Shown: piece by piece, positions 25,172-33,775 of the stretch | How the letters are laid out: each line of letters begins with the position of its first letter | Position numbering within the stretch: position 1 is the stretch's first letter | Assembly (NCBI RefSeq): GCF_900177295.1 | Contig: NZ_FWZX01000023.1 | Span: forward strand, 1 to 64,000 | Source of the DNA: Tistlia consotensis USBA 355 | GTDB lineage: Bacteria > Pseudomonadota > Alphaproteobacteria > Kiloniellales > DSM-21159 | Length of the DNA stretch: 64,000 bases | Direction of reading: 5' to 3' | Translations under genes and position numbers: made by a program | Notes under the pieces: model-generated | Told to the model about the DNA's origin: nothing | The model's database searches: none | Seen by the model: the letters and a program-made list of their open reading frames with translations, nothing else

Positions 25172-25921
25172 ATGACCTTGTGGCAGGCCGTCGGCCGCCA
25201 GCTCCGCCACCCCAGCGGTGCCGGCGGCCGACTGGCCGGCCGCCTGATGCGGCTGGCCAATGCCCGGCCCAACGCCCTGGCCGTCGCCGCCCTCGGCGCC
25301 CGGCCGGGCGAAACCGTCCTCGAGCTCGGCTGCGGCCCGGGCCAGGCGGTCGCGCTGCTCGCCCGGAATCTCCACGGCGGCACGATCCTCGGCCTCGACC
25401 AGTCGGAGGCGATGCTGGCCCAGGCCCGCGCCGCCAACCGCGCCGCCGTCGCCTGGGGCCGCGTCCGGCTCTGCCGGGCCCGCTTCGAGGCCCTGCCGCT
25501 GGCCAGCGCCTCGGTCGACCGCGTGCTGGCGATCAACGTCGCCTACTTCTGGCAGGACGCCGGGGCGGTGCTCGGCGAGGTGCGGCGCGTGCTGCGGCCC
25601 GGCGGCACGCTGCTGGTCTATGTCACCGACGCCGCCTCGATGCGGCGCTGGAAGTTCGCCGACCCCGAGACCCACCGCCTCTACGACCGCGCGGCGCTCT
25701 CGACGCTGCTCGAGTCCGGCGGCTTCCGGCCCGAGATGACGGCCGTCTTCGACCTTCCCGTCCTACCCGGCGTCACCGGCCTGATCGCCCGGGCGCGCAA
25801 GGGGCCGGCGGTCGCGGCGCTCGACGCCTCGGGCCTCGAGGCCCGGCGCCGGCCAGCGCGCGATTGCCCGGCGCCGGAACCGGCCCCTATCCTGCGTCCC
25901 GTCGCCGAGCGCGACGGCTGA
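25172..25921 (+). CDS. Class I SAM-dependent methyltransferase
   Basis: A 249-residue enzyme. The SAM-binding motif I is VLELGCGPGQA, the acidic residue of motif II is in ILGLDQSEAML, and the later motif VDRVLAINVAYFWQDAGAVLGE fits Methyltransf_11-type enzymes. The last 35 residues are Pro/Arg-rich and probably disordered. The ATG at 25172 has no strong ribosome-binding site; upstream in-frame codons would add unlikely sequence. It begins 43 bp after the TPR gene on the same strand. The acceptor is unknown; small-molecule or quinone methylation would fit the family. Confidence 0.8.
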   Translation: MTLWQAVGRQLRHPSGAGGRLAGRLMRLANARPNALAVAALGARPGETVLELGCGPGQAVALLARNLHGGTILGLDQSEAMLAQARAANRAAVAWGRVRLCRARFEALPLASASVDRVLAINVAYFWQDAGAVLGEVRRVLRPGGTLLVYVTDAASMRRWKFADPETHRLYDRAALSTLLESGGFRPEMTAVFDLPVLPGVTGLIARARKGPAVAALDASGLEARRRPARDCPAPEPAPILRPVAERDG

Positions 25922-25970
25922 CGCAGCCCCCCGGACCTTCCGCCGCCGGGCGGCGAGCCGGGGGAGAGAG

Positions 25971-26558
25971 ATGATCCGAATCTACCTCGCGGGCCCCGAG
26001 GTCTTCCTGCCGGATGCCGCCGGGATCGGCGCGGCGAAGAAGGAGCTCTGCCGGCGCCACGGCCTCGAGGGGCTGTTCCCGCTCGACAACGATCTCGGCG
26101 ACGCCGGCCCCGGGCCCTTCGACCTCGCCGCCCGGATCTTCGACCTGAACCGCGCGCTGATCCGCTCGGCCGATGTCCTGATCGCCAACATGACGCCCTT
26201 CCGGGGCCCCAGCATGGACGTAGGCACGGCCTTCGAGGTCGGCTTCGCCGACGCCCTGGGCCGCCCGGTCTACGGCTACGCCAACGTCGAGGCGCCCTTC
26301 CTGGAGCGGGTCGCGGGCGCGCTGCCCGACGGTGCCCGGCGCGACGAGTCGGGCCGGCACCGCGACGCGCACGGCATGGAGATCGAGGACTTCGGCCTGT
26401 TCGAGAACCTGATGATCGGCGTGCCGGTCTGCCGCCACGGCCCGCGGGTCTTCAGCGGCTCGGTGCCACACGCGGCGCTCTATACCGACCTGGCCGCCTT
26501 CGAGGCCTGCCTGCGCCATGTGGCGGAGCGCTTCGGCGCGGGCCGGGAACAGACATGA
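25971..26558 (+). CDS. Nucleoside 2-deoxyribosyltransferase-like protein
   Basis: A 195-residue protein that opens MIRIYLAGPEVFLPDA, the phosphate- and ribose-binding start of the Nuc_deoxyrib_tr family. SADVLIANMTPFRGPSMDVGTAFEVGFADALG carries the conserved Asp and catalytic Glu (GTAFE) region. GGGGGAGAGAG directly precedes the ATG. Known members transfer 2-deoxyribose between bases or hydrolyse nucleotides; which is true here cannot be told. It stands between the methyltransferase and tRNA-Glu on the plus strand. Confidence 0.85.
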   Translation: MIRIYLAGPEVFLPDAAGIGAAKKELCRRHGLEGLFPLDNDLGDAGPGPFDLAARIFDLNRALIRSADVLIANMTPFRGPSMDVGTAFEVGFADALGRPVYGYANVEAPFLERVAGALPDGARRDESGRHRDAHGMEIEDFGLFENLMIGVPVCRHGPRVFSGSVPHAALYTDLAAFEACLRHVAERFGAGREQT

Positions 26559-26626
26559 CGACGGGCCGGCTGGCCGGCCGTTCGCGCTCGACGTCTGCTG
26601 TCGGAACTCCTCCGCCCGAGAAGGAA

Positions 26627-26702
26627 TGGCGTCCCCTAGGGGAATCGAACCCCTGTTTTCAGCGTGAGAGGCTGACGTCCTGGACCGCTAGACGAAGGGG
26701 AC
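26627..26702 (-). tRNA. tRNA-Glu (anticodon CTC)
   Basis: Read on the minus strand, the gene starts GTCCCCTTCGTCTAGCGG and closes with GGGGAC, giving a 7-bp acceptor stem GTCCCCT/AGGGGAC. The anticodon arm has a TCAGC/GCTGA stem with loop CTCTCAC, placing CTC as the anticodon. The T arm contains GGTTCGATTCC. Discriminator G and an encoded CCA end at 26627. The acceptor and D-arm sequence match bacterial tRNA-Glu closely. Gene length is 76 nt with CCA. Confidence 0.95.
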
Positions 26703-26810
26703 GCGGTCGGGCGTGAGGCGCGGGATATAGCGAAAGGCCGGGGGCGATGCAAGGGGGCGATTTGCTGCCCCGGCCGAATGTCCGGGCGGCCGTCGGCGCG
26801 CCGGACGCGC

Positions 26811-27845
26811 TCAGCCCGCGGCCGCGCCGCTCAGGGCGTCGGCGGTGGTGTCGAGGAAGGCGGCGACGTCGGCCTCGCTCGTGTTCCAGGCGCAGACCAG
26901 GCGCAGGCGGCCGGGCGCCCACTCGTAGAACTGGAAGCCGGCGGTGCGCAGCCGCTCGATGGCGAGGGCCGGGACCTCGACGAAGACCTCGTTGGCCTCG
27001 GCCGGGTGCAGCAGGCGGCAGCCGGGCAGGGCGGCCAGGCCCTCGGCGAGGCGCCCGGCCAGGCGGTTGGCGTGGCGGGCGTTCCTCAGCCAGACCTCGC
27101 CCTCGAAGTAGCCGGCGAGCTGGGCCGAGATCATGCGCATCTTGGAGAAGAGGTGGCCGGCCCGCTTGCGGTGGTAGGGGAAGGCCGCGGCCGCCGCCTT
27201 GTCGAAGAAGACCACCGCCTCGGCGCAGAGGCAGCCGTTCTTGGTCGCGCCGAACGACAGCACGTCGACGCCGGCCCGCCAGGTCAGCTCCGCCGGCGAG
27301 CAGCCGAGCGCGGCGACGGCGTTGGCGAAGCGGGCGCCGTCCAGGTGCACCTTGAGGCCGTGACGCCGGGCGACGGCGGCCAGGGCGGCGATCTCCTCCG
27401 GCCGGTAGAGCGTGCCGGCCTCGGTCTCGTTGGTCAGGCTGAGGACCGCCGGCTGGACGTGGTGGACCTCGCCGGCGCCGTGGATCGCAGCCTCGACGAT
27501 TTCGGGTGTCAGCTTGCCGGCCTCGCCCTGGAGCGGCACCAGCTTGGCGCCGCCGGTCATCAGCTCCGGCGCGCCGCACTCGTCGACGTTGATGTGCGCC
27601 TCGGCGTGGCAGTAGATCGCGCCGTAGGAGGGCGTCAGGCAGGCCAGGGCGAGGGCGTTGCAGGCGGTGCCGGTCGCCACCGGGAAGGCCTTGAGGTCGC
27701 AGCCGAACAGCGCGATCAGCTTCTGCTCCACCGAGGCGGTCAGCGGATCGTTGCCGTAGGGCATGGCGCTGCCCTCGTTGGCGGCGACCAGGGCCTGCAG
27801 CACCTCGGGGCAGGCGCCGGTGACATTGTCGGAGGCGAAGTTCAT
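26811..27845 (-). CDS. ltaE: Low-specificity L-threonine aldolase
   Basis: A 344-residue PLP enzyme of the beta-eliminating lyase/threonine aldolase family that cleaves L-threonine or allo-threonine to glycine and acetaldehyde. It starts MNFASDNVTGACPEVLQAL. VHLDGARFANA at about 166-175 holds the PLP-binding Asp and Arg, and Lys202 in SFGATKNG is the Schiff-base lysine. Length and motifs are complete. It stands alone on the minus strand, divergent from the Nudix-like gene. The symbol follows the general family; substrate stereopreference is unknown. Confidence 0.92.
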   Translation of the reverse strand: MNFASDNVTGACPEVLQALVAANEGSAMPYGNDPLTASVEQKLIALFGCDLKAFPVATGTACNALALACLTPSYGAIYCHAEAHINVDECGAPELMTGGAKLVPLQGEAGKLTPEIVEAAIHGAGEVHHVQPAVLSLTNETEAGTLYRPEEIAALAAVARRHGLKVHLDGARFANAVAALGCSPAELTWRAGVDVLSFGATKNGCLCAEAVVFFDKAAAAAFPYHRKRAGHLFSKMRMISAQLAGYFEGEVWLRNARHANRLAGRLAEGLAALPGCRLLHPAEANEVFVEVPALAIERLRTAGFQFYEWAPGRLRLVCAWNTSEADVAAFLDTTADALSGAAAG

Positions 27846-27982
27846 CGGTCGGGTCTTTCCTGTCAGGGGGCAGCCGCGAACAAAGCCGCCTTGCCGGCGC
27901 CGGTCAAGGGCGGTCGGGGTCGCGACGTCACGACCGCCGCGGTCCGGGCGTTCAGTTCACGGACAGGAGCGGGACGACGGCC

Positions 27983-28744
27983 ATGCAATGCTACCTGCTG
28001 CCCTACGCGATCACCTCCCAGGCGACCTATGTCGCGCTGGGAAAGAAGGTCCTGCTGCAGTGGAAGGTCGACGGGGGCACGCTCGACTTCCCCTTCGTGC
28101 CCCATTCCGCAGGGCAATGGGCCTTCTCCGGGGGCAAGAAGGACGGCAACGACAAGACCAGCGCGGCGGCTGCCGACCGGGAGTTCCTCGAGGAGACCGG
28201 CATCGACCTCTCGTCCGGCTCGAACTGGGCGAAGAAGTCCCTGCGCAGCGTCGACGCCCTGCTGTACGACGACGACCGCGTGGAGTTCTTCGTTTCCTAC
28301 GTCTGCTTCGGCTTCGGCGACCTCAAGAACCTGGCCAAGGCGATCCGCGACAACATCGACGGCACATCGCCCGACGACCTCGAGTTCTCGACGTTCTCGG
28401 TCTTCGAGGTCGGCGACGCCCTCTCGAACCAGATCGGCCCGGCACCCCAGCCGAAGAACGGCGACTGGCGGCCGATGGTCTACGAAGCGGTCGGAACGCC
28501 CGGGCAGTTCAACACCACGATCCCCAACCTCGTCTCCAGGCTGGCAAAGGAGACGCTGGCGTCGTCGGACTGGTACCAGATGGCGCTGGCCGACCTGCAG
28601 GAGGACCGCCACGGCATCTTCGACGGCAGTGCCGACGAGAGCGAGGACGAGGACGAGGAGTGGGACGAGCACGACGAACTGGCCGAAGACTATCTGCGCA
28701 AGCGCGACATGCAGCAGGCCAAGTCCGAGCGCAAGAAGCGGTAG
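27983..28744 (+). CDS. Nudix-like protein with acidic, charged C-terminal tail
   Basis: A 253-residue protein. GQWAFSGGKKDGNDKTSA is followed by REFLEETGIDL, the core of a Nudix box (REXXEEXG intact). However, the spacing from the glycine is one residue longer than GX5EX7RE, and the upstream Glu is replaced by Asp or Lys, so hydrolase activity is uncertain. The last 50 residues are strongly acidic then basic (ESEDEDEEWDEHDELAED, then QAKSERKKR). It is Lys- and Asp-rich compared with its neighbours. It has no operon partner. It could be a stand-alone Nudix enzyme or a sensor domain. Confidence 0.7.
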   Translation: MQCYLLPYAITSQATYVALGKKVLLQWKVDGGTLDFPFVPHSAGQWAFSGGKKDGNDKTSAAAADREFLEETGIDLSSGSNWAKKSLRSVDALLYDDDRVEFFVSYVCFGFGDLKNLAKAIRDNIDGTSPDDLEFSTFSVFEVGDALSNQIGPAPQPKNGDWRPMVYEAVGTPGQFNTTIPNLVSRLAKETLASSDWYQMALADLQEDRHGIFDGSADESEDEDEEWDEHDELAEDYLRKRDMQQAKSERKKR

Positions 28745-28784
28745 GGGCGCTCCCGGGGCGGGGCGGACCGCCGCCGAGCGGCGC

Positions 28785-29078
28785 CTACTCCGCCTTCAGC
28801 CGGATCCGGCCGACGACCTTGCCGCTGCCGCCGTCGACCAGCACGGCCTGCTGGCAGCCGCGCTCCAGCGGGCCGTCGAGGCGCAGGATCAGCAGCGCGT
28901 CCTTGCCCGGCTCGACCGCCGCCAGGCTGCAGCCGGCCGGCACCGCGACCGCGGTGTCCGCAAAGTTGACCTTTTCGCTCAGGCTTTGACCCTGGCGCAT
29001 CAATCCCCATATAACCAGTCCGGTCATGGCGAGGATCACGGCACCCAGGCCGATGACCACGGCCTTGATCGCAGGCAT
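28785..29078 (-). CDS. DUF6476-like single-pass membrane protein
   Basis: A 97-residue protein with one N-terminal transmembrane segment (AVVIGLGAVILAMTGLVIWGLM) and a small soluble domain containing AGCSLAAVEPGKDALLILRLDG and GSGKVVGRIRLK. Size, topology and position directly divergent from an RluD-type gene match the alphaproteobacterial DUF6476 family. The 24-bp gap to the divergent start at 29103 means the two promoters must overlap the coding regions. Function unknown. Confidence 0.75.
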   Translation of the reverse strand: MPAIKAVVIGLGAVILAMTGLVIWGLMRQGQSLSEKVNFADTAVAVPAGCSLAAVEPGKDALLILRLDGPLERGCQQAVLVDGGSGKVVGRIRLKAE

Positions 29079-29102
29079 CTTTGACGTTCCCCTAAGAGCA
29101 CA

Positions 29103-30152
29103 ATGACGACGACGACGCCCGCGAGCCCGCTCGCCGCCGAGATCCCTGGCGCGCCGGCGAGCGGCACCCACAGCATCGAGGTCGCCGAGGCCGAAGCCGG
29201 CGAGCGTGTCGACCGCCTGATCGCGCGCCGCCTGCCGGCCCTGTCGCGCAGCCGCGTCAAGGGCCTGATCGAAGCCGGCGCGCTGTCGAGCGGCGGCGCG
29301 ACGATAGACGAGCCCTCGACCCGGGTCAAAGCGGGGCAGTGCTATCGCCTGACGATTCCCGAGGCGGTGCCGGCCGCCCCGGAGCCCCAGGCGCGCGCGC
29401 TGGAGATCCTCTACGAGGATTCGGCGCTGCTGGTGCTCGACAAGCCGGCCGGGCTCGTCGTCCATCCGGCGCCGGGCAACCCGGACCGGACGCTGGTCAA
29501 CGCCCTGCTGGCGCACTGCGGCGCCGAGTTCGCCGGCATCGGCGGGGTCAAGCGGCCGGGCATCGTGCACCGGCTGGACAAGGACACGAGCGGCCTGATG
29601 GTCGTGGCCAAGACCGAGACGGCGCACCGCTCGCTGACCGGGCAGTTCGCCGAGCGGACCATCGACCGGCGCTACCGGGCCCTGGCCTGGGGCCGGCTGC
29701 TGCCGCCCGGCGGCGCAACGGCGGCGGCAGAGGCGTGGGGCGAGATCGCCGGCAACATCGGGCGCAGCCCGCGCAACCGGAAGAAGATGGCGGTGCTGGC
29801 CAGCGCCGGAAAACCCGCCGTCACACGTTACAGGGTGGAACGTCTATTCGCCGGGGGGGCGGTGTCCATGATCACCTGTCGTCTGTTGACCGGCCGCACG
29901 CACCAGATCCGCGTGCATCTGGCCAGCCGCGGCCATCCGCTGCTCGGCGACCCGCTCTACGGGCGCGCCAGGCCGGCGGCCCTGGCGGCGCTGCCGGAGC
30001 CGGTGCGCCGGGAGGTCGAGGGCTTCGGCCGCCAGGCGCTGCACGCCGAGCGGCTCGGCTTCAGCCATCCCGACGACGGGCGGCCGCTGCTCTTCGAGTC
30101 GCCGCCGCCCGGCGACCTGGCGCGCTTGATCGCGTCTCTGGAATCACTTTGA
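29103..30152 (+). CDS. rluD: RluA/RluD-family 23S rRNA pseudouridine synthase
   Basis: A 349-residue enzyme: N-terminal S4 RNA-binding domain (ERVDRLIARRLPALSRSRVKGLI, about 35-57), then the RluA catalytic domain with GIVHRLDKDTSGLMVVAKT, whose Asp is the catalytic nucleophile, and GRTHQIRVHLASRGHPLLGDPLYG. Length is normal for RluD-type proteins. A Pro/Ala-rich leader of about 25 residues precedes the S4 domain. It is followed on the same strand by rpoH, a common alphaproteobacterial neighbourhood. RluD rather than RluC is inferred from this context. Confidence 0.88.
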   Translation: MTTTTPASPLAAEIPGAPASGTHSIEVAEAEAGERVDRLIARRLPALSRSRVKGLIEAGALSSGGATIDEPSTRVKAGQCYRLTIPEAVPAAPEPQARALEILYEDSALLVLDKPAGLVVHPAPGNPDRTLVNALLAHCGAEFAGIGGVKRPGIVHRLDKDTSGLMVVAKTETAHRSLTGQFAERTIDRRYRALAWGRLLPPGGATAAAEAWGEIAGNIGRSPRNRKKMAVLASAGKPAVTRYRVERLFAGGAVSMITCRLLTGRTHQIRVHLASRGHPLLGDPLYGRARPAALAALPEPVRREVEGFGRQALHAERLGFSHPDDGRPLLFESPPPGDLARLIASLESL

Positions 30153-30153
30153 T
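30126..30153 (+). promoter_or_regulatory. Weak candidate promoter for rpoH
   Basis: TTGATC (30126-30131) and TTTGAT (30148-30153) are separated by 16 bp and lie about 80 bp before the rpoH start, overlapping the end of rluD. The match to a housekeeping promoter is partial and could be chance. I saw no convincing heat-shock-type promoter here. Confidence 0.25.
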
Positions 30154-30229
30154 TTGTAGTCCCATCCTGCTGGAACCGGGGCATGCTGGCTCCGTTCCCG
30201 GGGATGACGGTTAAGGAAAGGACGGTCCC

Positions 30230-31114
30230 GTGGCTGCTGCCAAAGTTCCTCTGCTCGTCACCGAGGGCAACCTCTCCCGGTACCTCCAGGAGATCCGCAA
30301 GTTTCCGATGCTGGAGCAGGACCAGGAGTACATGCTGGCCAAGCGCTGGCAGGAAAAGGAAGACACCGAGGCCGCGCACCAGCTGGTCACCAGCCACCTG
30401 CGCCTGGTCGCCAAGATCGCCATGGGCTATCGCGGCTACGGCCTGCCGCTGTCCGAGCTGATCAGCGAGGGCAACGTCGGCATGATGCAGGCGGTCAAGC
30501 GCTTCGATCCCGACCGCGGCTTCCGCCTGGCGACCTACGCCATGTGGTGGATCCGCGCGGCGATCCAGGAGTACATCCTGCATTCCTGGTCGCTGGTGAA
30601 GATGGGCACCACGGCGGCGCAGAAGAAGCTGTTCTTCAACCTGCGCAAGCTGAAGGGCCAGATGCAGGCGATCGAGGAGGGCGACCTCAAGCCGGAGCAG
30701 GTGACGCACATCGCGACCCAGCTCAACGTGCCGGAGCAGGACGTGGTGTCGATGAACCGGCGCCTGTCGAGCCCCGACCACTCGCTCAACGCGCCGCTGC
30801 GCCAGGACGGCGACGGCGAATGGCAGGACTGGCTGGTCGACGACAACGACAACCAGGAGACCCTGCTGGCCGACCGCGAGGAGCTCGACCAGCGCCGGGT
30901 GCTGCTGGAGAGCGCCATGGAGAGCCTGAACGAGCGCGAGCGGCACATCCTGACCGAGCGGCGGCTCAAGGAGAACCCGACGACGCTGGAGGACCTCAGC
31001 CAGGTCTACGGCATCAGCCGCGAGCGGGTGCGGCAGATCGAGGTCCGGGCCTTCGAGAAGCTGCAGCGGGCGATCAAGAACGCGGCGATCCAGGAGCGCC
31101 TGGCCAACGAGTAG
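30230..31114 (+). CDS. rpoH: RNA polymerase heat-shock sigma factor RpoH (sigma-32)
   Basis: A 294-residue sigma-70-family factor. Region 1.2 is near LSRYLQEIRKFPMLEQDQEY; region 2 contains RLVAKIAMGYRGYGLPLSELISEGNVGMMQAVKRFD and ATYAMWWIRAAIQEYI. The RpoH-specific box QKKLFFNLRKLK is present near 140, and region 4.2 reads LEDLSQVYGISRERVRQIEVRAFEKL. The start is GTG at 30230 behind AAGGAAAGG. It directs transcription of chaperone and protease genes on heat shock. The RpoH box separates it from RpoD and RpoS. Confidence 0.95.
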   Translation: MAAAKVPLLVTEGNLSRYLQEIRKFPMLEQDQEYMLAKRWQEKEDTEAAHQLVTSHLRLVAKIAMGYRGYGLPLSELISEGNVGMMQAVKRFDPDRGFRLATYAMWWIRAAIQEYILHSWSLVKMGTTAAQKKLFFNLRKLKGQMQAIEEGDLKPEQVTHIATQLNVPEQDVVSMNRRLSSPDHSLNAPLRQDGDGEWQDWLVDDNDNQETLLADREELDQRRVLLESAMESLNERERHILTERRLKENPTTLEDLSQVYGISRERVRQIEVRAFEKLQRAIKNAAIQERLANE

Positions 31115-31152
31115 GCCGGGCGCTCCGCGGCGCCGCGCCCCCTGCGGCTCCG

Positions 31153-31686
31153 CTACTCGGGGACGGCGTCGAGCAGGCTCTCGTGCCCGTCCCGCTCGTG
31201 GTCGAGGTGACGGCCCGAGACCTCCTCGCCCCAGGCCTCGATCAGCTGCTTCTGGCGCTTGCGCAGGTGGTTGACCCGGTGCTGGGTGACCAGGGTGTAG
31301 TAGCTGCTGACCAGCGGCGGCAGCGAGGTGAAGATCGCCCAGCCGACGCCGGCAGCGCCGAAGGCGGCGATCCAGTAGACCATGTCGGTCAGCAGGCGGA
31401 AGGCGTTGTCGATCGACTGGCCGCGGTCCCACAGCGCGACCAGGGCCGGCAGCACGCCGCAGAGGTTGAGCAGGCCGACGGTGGCGACCAGGTAGCGCTC
31501 GCGCGTGCGGTCGACCAGGAAGGCGACGACGGTCGGCAGGCTGAGCACGAAGACGAGCATCGTCGTCGGCAGCAGCACGACCATGGCCGGCAGCGCCACG
31601 AGCAGGCCGACCGCCAGCTTGGTCCAGTTGACGCCGCCGCCGCCGCTGCCGCCGGTCGGGATGTCCTTCGCCTTGCGCGCCGCCAT
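31153..31686 (-). CDS. Small membrane protein partner of the pseudokinase
   Basis: A 177-residue protein with about four hydrophobic segments: LAVGLLVALPAMVVLLP, TMLVFVLSLPTVVAFL, YLVATVGLLNLCGVLPALVAL and VYWIAAFGAAGVGWAIFTSL. A Gly-rich N-terminus and a basic/acidic C-terminal tail (NHLRKRQKQLIEAWGEEV) lie in the cytoplasm by charge. It begins 10 bp after the pseudokinase stop and is surely co-transcribed with it. I do not recognise a family. Complex formation with the tail-anchored pseudokinase is inference. Confidence 0.75.
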   Translation of the reverse strand: MAARKAKDIPTGGSGGGGVNWTKLAVGLLVALPAMVVLLPTTMLVFVLSLPTVVAFLVDRTRERYLVATVGLLNLCGVLPALVALWDRGQSIDNAFRLLTDMVYWIAAFGAAGVGWAIFTSLPPLVSSYYTLVTQHRVNHLRKRQKQLIEAWGEEVSGRHLDHERDGHESLLDAVPE

Positions 31687-31696
31687 CCGTCCCGCC

Positions 31697-33775
31697 TCAG
31701 CCGAAATAGAACATGGTCATGACCAGCAGGGTGATGCTGGCGAGGCAGCCGGCCGCCACCGCGGCGATCTGCTGCGACTTGGCGAAGACGAACTGCGGCC
31801 GGGTCAGGCCGCCCTGCTCGATCCAGGCGAGCTCGCGGCCGATCGCGGTGTACTCGGCCTGGGCGGCCGCGAAGCCGCGCTCGTCGTCCTGGCGCAGCTT
31901 GCCGTCGTCCATCGCCAGCGCGAGGTGGTAGAGGTCGCCGCCGTCGACCGCCGCCTGCAGCTCCAGCGCCAGGGTCTGGCGGATCTCGCGGCTGTTGTAG
32001 GACTCGATGACCGGCGCCATGCTCTGGCCCAGCCAGGCGGCGAGGCCGGGCAGCCGCGCCGGTCCGACCAGGCGCTGCACCTCGGCCAGCAGGTAGACCA
32101 CGCCGAGCCGGCGGACCACCTCGTCGTCGTCGCGGCCCAGCGCCGTCAGGATCCGCTCCGGCGTGCCGCGCATGCGGGCGACGGCGAAGGCGGCGACGTG
32201 CCGGTCGACCGGCTCGCGCTCCGGCAGGCCGTTGGCGGTCAGCCGCTCCAGGGCCGGCAGCAGCTCCTCGATCCGGGTCACGTAGGCGTCGCTCAGCAGC
32301 GGGCTGAGGCAGGGCCAGAACTCGTTCTCCTCGTAGAGGCAGCGCTCGAGGCCATAGCCGATGCGCTGGCGCATCAGGAAGAAGCCGAGCTGCTCGTAGC
32401 CCTTCTTGAGCACGGCGTACTCCGGCCGCATGCCGGGCTGCGCCTCGAACCAGAAGTTGACCAGGCGGTTGCCGATCGTCTCGGCGAAGATCTGCCGGAT
32501 CGACTGGTCGGCGTAATGGACGGCGAGCACGTCGCCCAGCGAGTCGATGCGCGCCGAGAGCTGGCGGAAGCGCAGCGGCGCGCGGGCGTCGAGGGCCATC
32601 AGGACGCGGGCCAGCTGGCGGTCGCTGCGCGGCTCGCTCGAGGTGCCGCCCTGGGAGCCGCGCATCAGCAGGGCGAGGCGTTCGGCGCGCTTCTCGTCGC
32701 CGACGCTGCGGTGGACCCAGGTGATCAGCTCCTCGCCGGCCAGGGTCCGGCAGGCCTCGTCCCAGTGATAGCCGAAGGCCGCCGACAGCGAGCGGCAGTT
32801 CCAGTAGTCCTTCTCGTTGAACTCGAAGGGCCGGCTCGCCCGGGTCAGGGCCATCGGCTGCTTGGGGCTGAGATGGCGGCCGTTGGCCCACATCTCGAGG
32901 TCGTTCAGGCCCCAGCGCTCGATCGGCTCGTCGCACAGCAGGCCGCGCAGCGCCTCGGTGATCGCCAGCGGCAGGCGCTGCTTGCCGATCAGCGTCGCGT
33001 AGGTGCCGCGGTTGAGCTTCGCGTGGACGATCTGCTCGTCGGTCATGTCGGCGACCGGATTGCCGCCGCGCAGCAGGATCGCCAGGGTGACGCCGAAGGC
33101 GTAGAGGTCGTCGCTGGTGCTGCCCAGGCCGCGGCCGGCCGGCAGCGCGAGGGCGCTCTCGATCGGCTCGTAGACCGACGGCTGGTCGAGCGCGGCGGGC
33201 GCCGAGACGCATTCGCCGAGCATGCACTCGTTGCGCGCGCCGTCGCGGAAGAACAGGTTGTCGGCGCGGATCGCCCGATGGCTGATGCCGCGCGCGCCCA
33301 GCTCGATCAGCGCCGGCATCAGCGGCTGCACGACCTTGCGGATCAGCGCGTCCTCGTCGAAGGGCGCGAAGCTGGCCTGCGGATTGGCCTGGACGCGATC
33401 GCCCTCGGGCTTGGTCAGGATCAGCACGCCGCGCCGCGCGTTGTCCGGCGGCCAGAACACCGTCTCGTAGGCCAGCGGCACGGCCAGCGGCAGGCGACCC
33501 ATGGTCGGCAGCTGGCTCATCAGGCTGCGCCGCGGCGCCAGCAGCGGGTCGCAGACCAGGGCGTAGACCGGCCGTCCGCCGGCCTGGTCGCGTGCCGCGG
33601 CGGCGAAGGCGTGGGCATGCGGCTGGTCGAGCGCCGGCAGCGGGAAGCCGGGCTCGACCTCGAAGCGGCCCTCGACGCGCACCGTGCCGCCACCCTGGCC
33701 CTGGCTGCCGCGCTGGCGGCGCCCGCCGGAGCGCGGCAGATCGGCGAAGCTGACGTCTTCGGCTAGGTCGCTCAT
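31697..33775 (-). CDS. Tail-anchored protein with degenerate Ser/Thr kinase-like domain
   Basis: A 692-residue protein. Residues about 70-310 follow the protein-kinase fold: the catalytic loop is HRAIRADN (166-173), in which the HRD aspartate is alanine. The DFG position reads GEC (187-189). STSDDLYAFGVTLAILL matches the DxWxxG helix region, and no clear VAIK lysine exists. These losses indicate a pseudokinase. Residues about 320-660 are helical with unknown fold. The last 26 residues are a hydrophobic C-terminal anchor ending MTMFYFG, with no signal peptide, so the bulk faces the cytoplasm. It is followed by a small membrane-protein gene 10 bp downstream. Confidence 0.8.
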   Translation of the reverse strand: MSDLAEDVSFADLPRSGGRRQRGSQGQGGGTVRVEGRFEVEPGFPLPALDQPHAHAFAAAARDQAGGRPVYALVCDPLLAPRRSLMSQLPTMGRLPLAVPLAYETVFWPPDNARRGVLILTKPEGDRVQANPQASFAPFDEDALIRKVVQPLMPALIELGARGISHRAIRADNLFFRDGARNECMLGECVSAPAALDQPSVYEPIESALALPAGRGLGSTSDDLYAFGVTLAILLRGGNPVADMTDEQIVHAKLNRGTYATLIGKQRLPLAITEALRGLLCDEPIERWGLNDLEMWANGRHLSPKQPMALTRASRPFEFNEKDYWNCRSLSAAFGYHWDEACRTLAGEELITWVHRSVGDEKRAERLALLMRGSQGGTSSEPRSDRQLARVLMALDARAPLRFRQLSARIDSLGDVLAVHYADQSIRQIFAETIGNRLVNFWFEAQPGMRPEYAVLKKGYEQLGFFLMRQRIGYGLERCLYEENEFWPCLSPLLSDAYVTRIEELLPALERLTANGLPEREPVDRHVAAFAVARMRGTPERILTALGRDDDEVVRRLGVVYLLAEVQRLVGPARLPGLAAWLGQSMAPVIESYNSREIRQTLALELQAAVDGGDLYHLALAMDDGKLRQDDERGFAAAQAEYTAIGRELAWIEQGGLTRPQFVFAKSQQIAAVAAGCLASITLLVMTMFYFG

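Noticed and set aside
31505-33766. Open frame of about 750 codons on the plus strand opposite the pseudokinase
   Set aside because: The composition is low-complexity (His/Gln/Arg/Asp) and it mirrors the codon structure of the real minus-strand gene.
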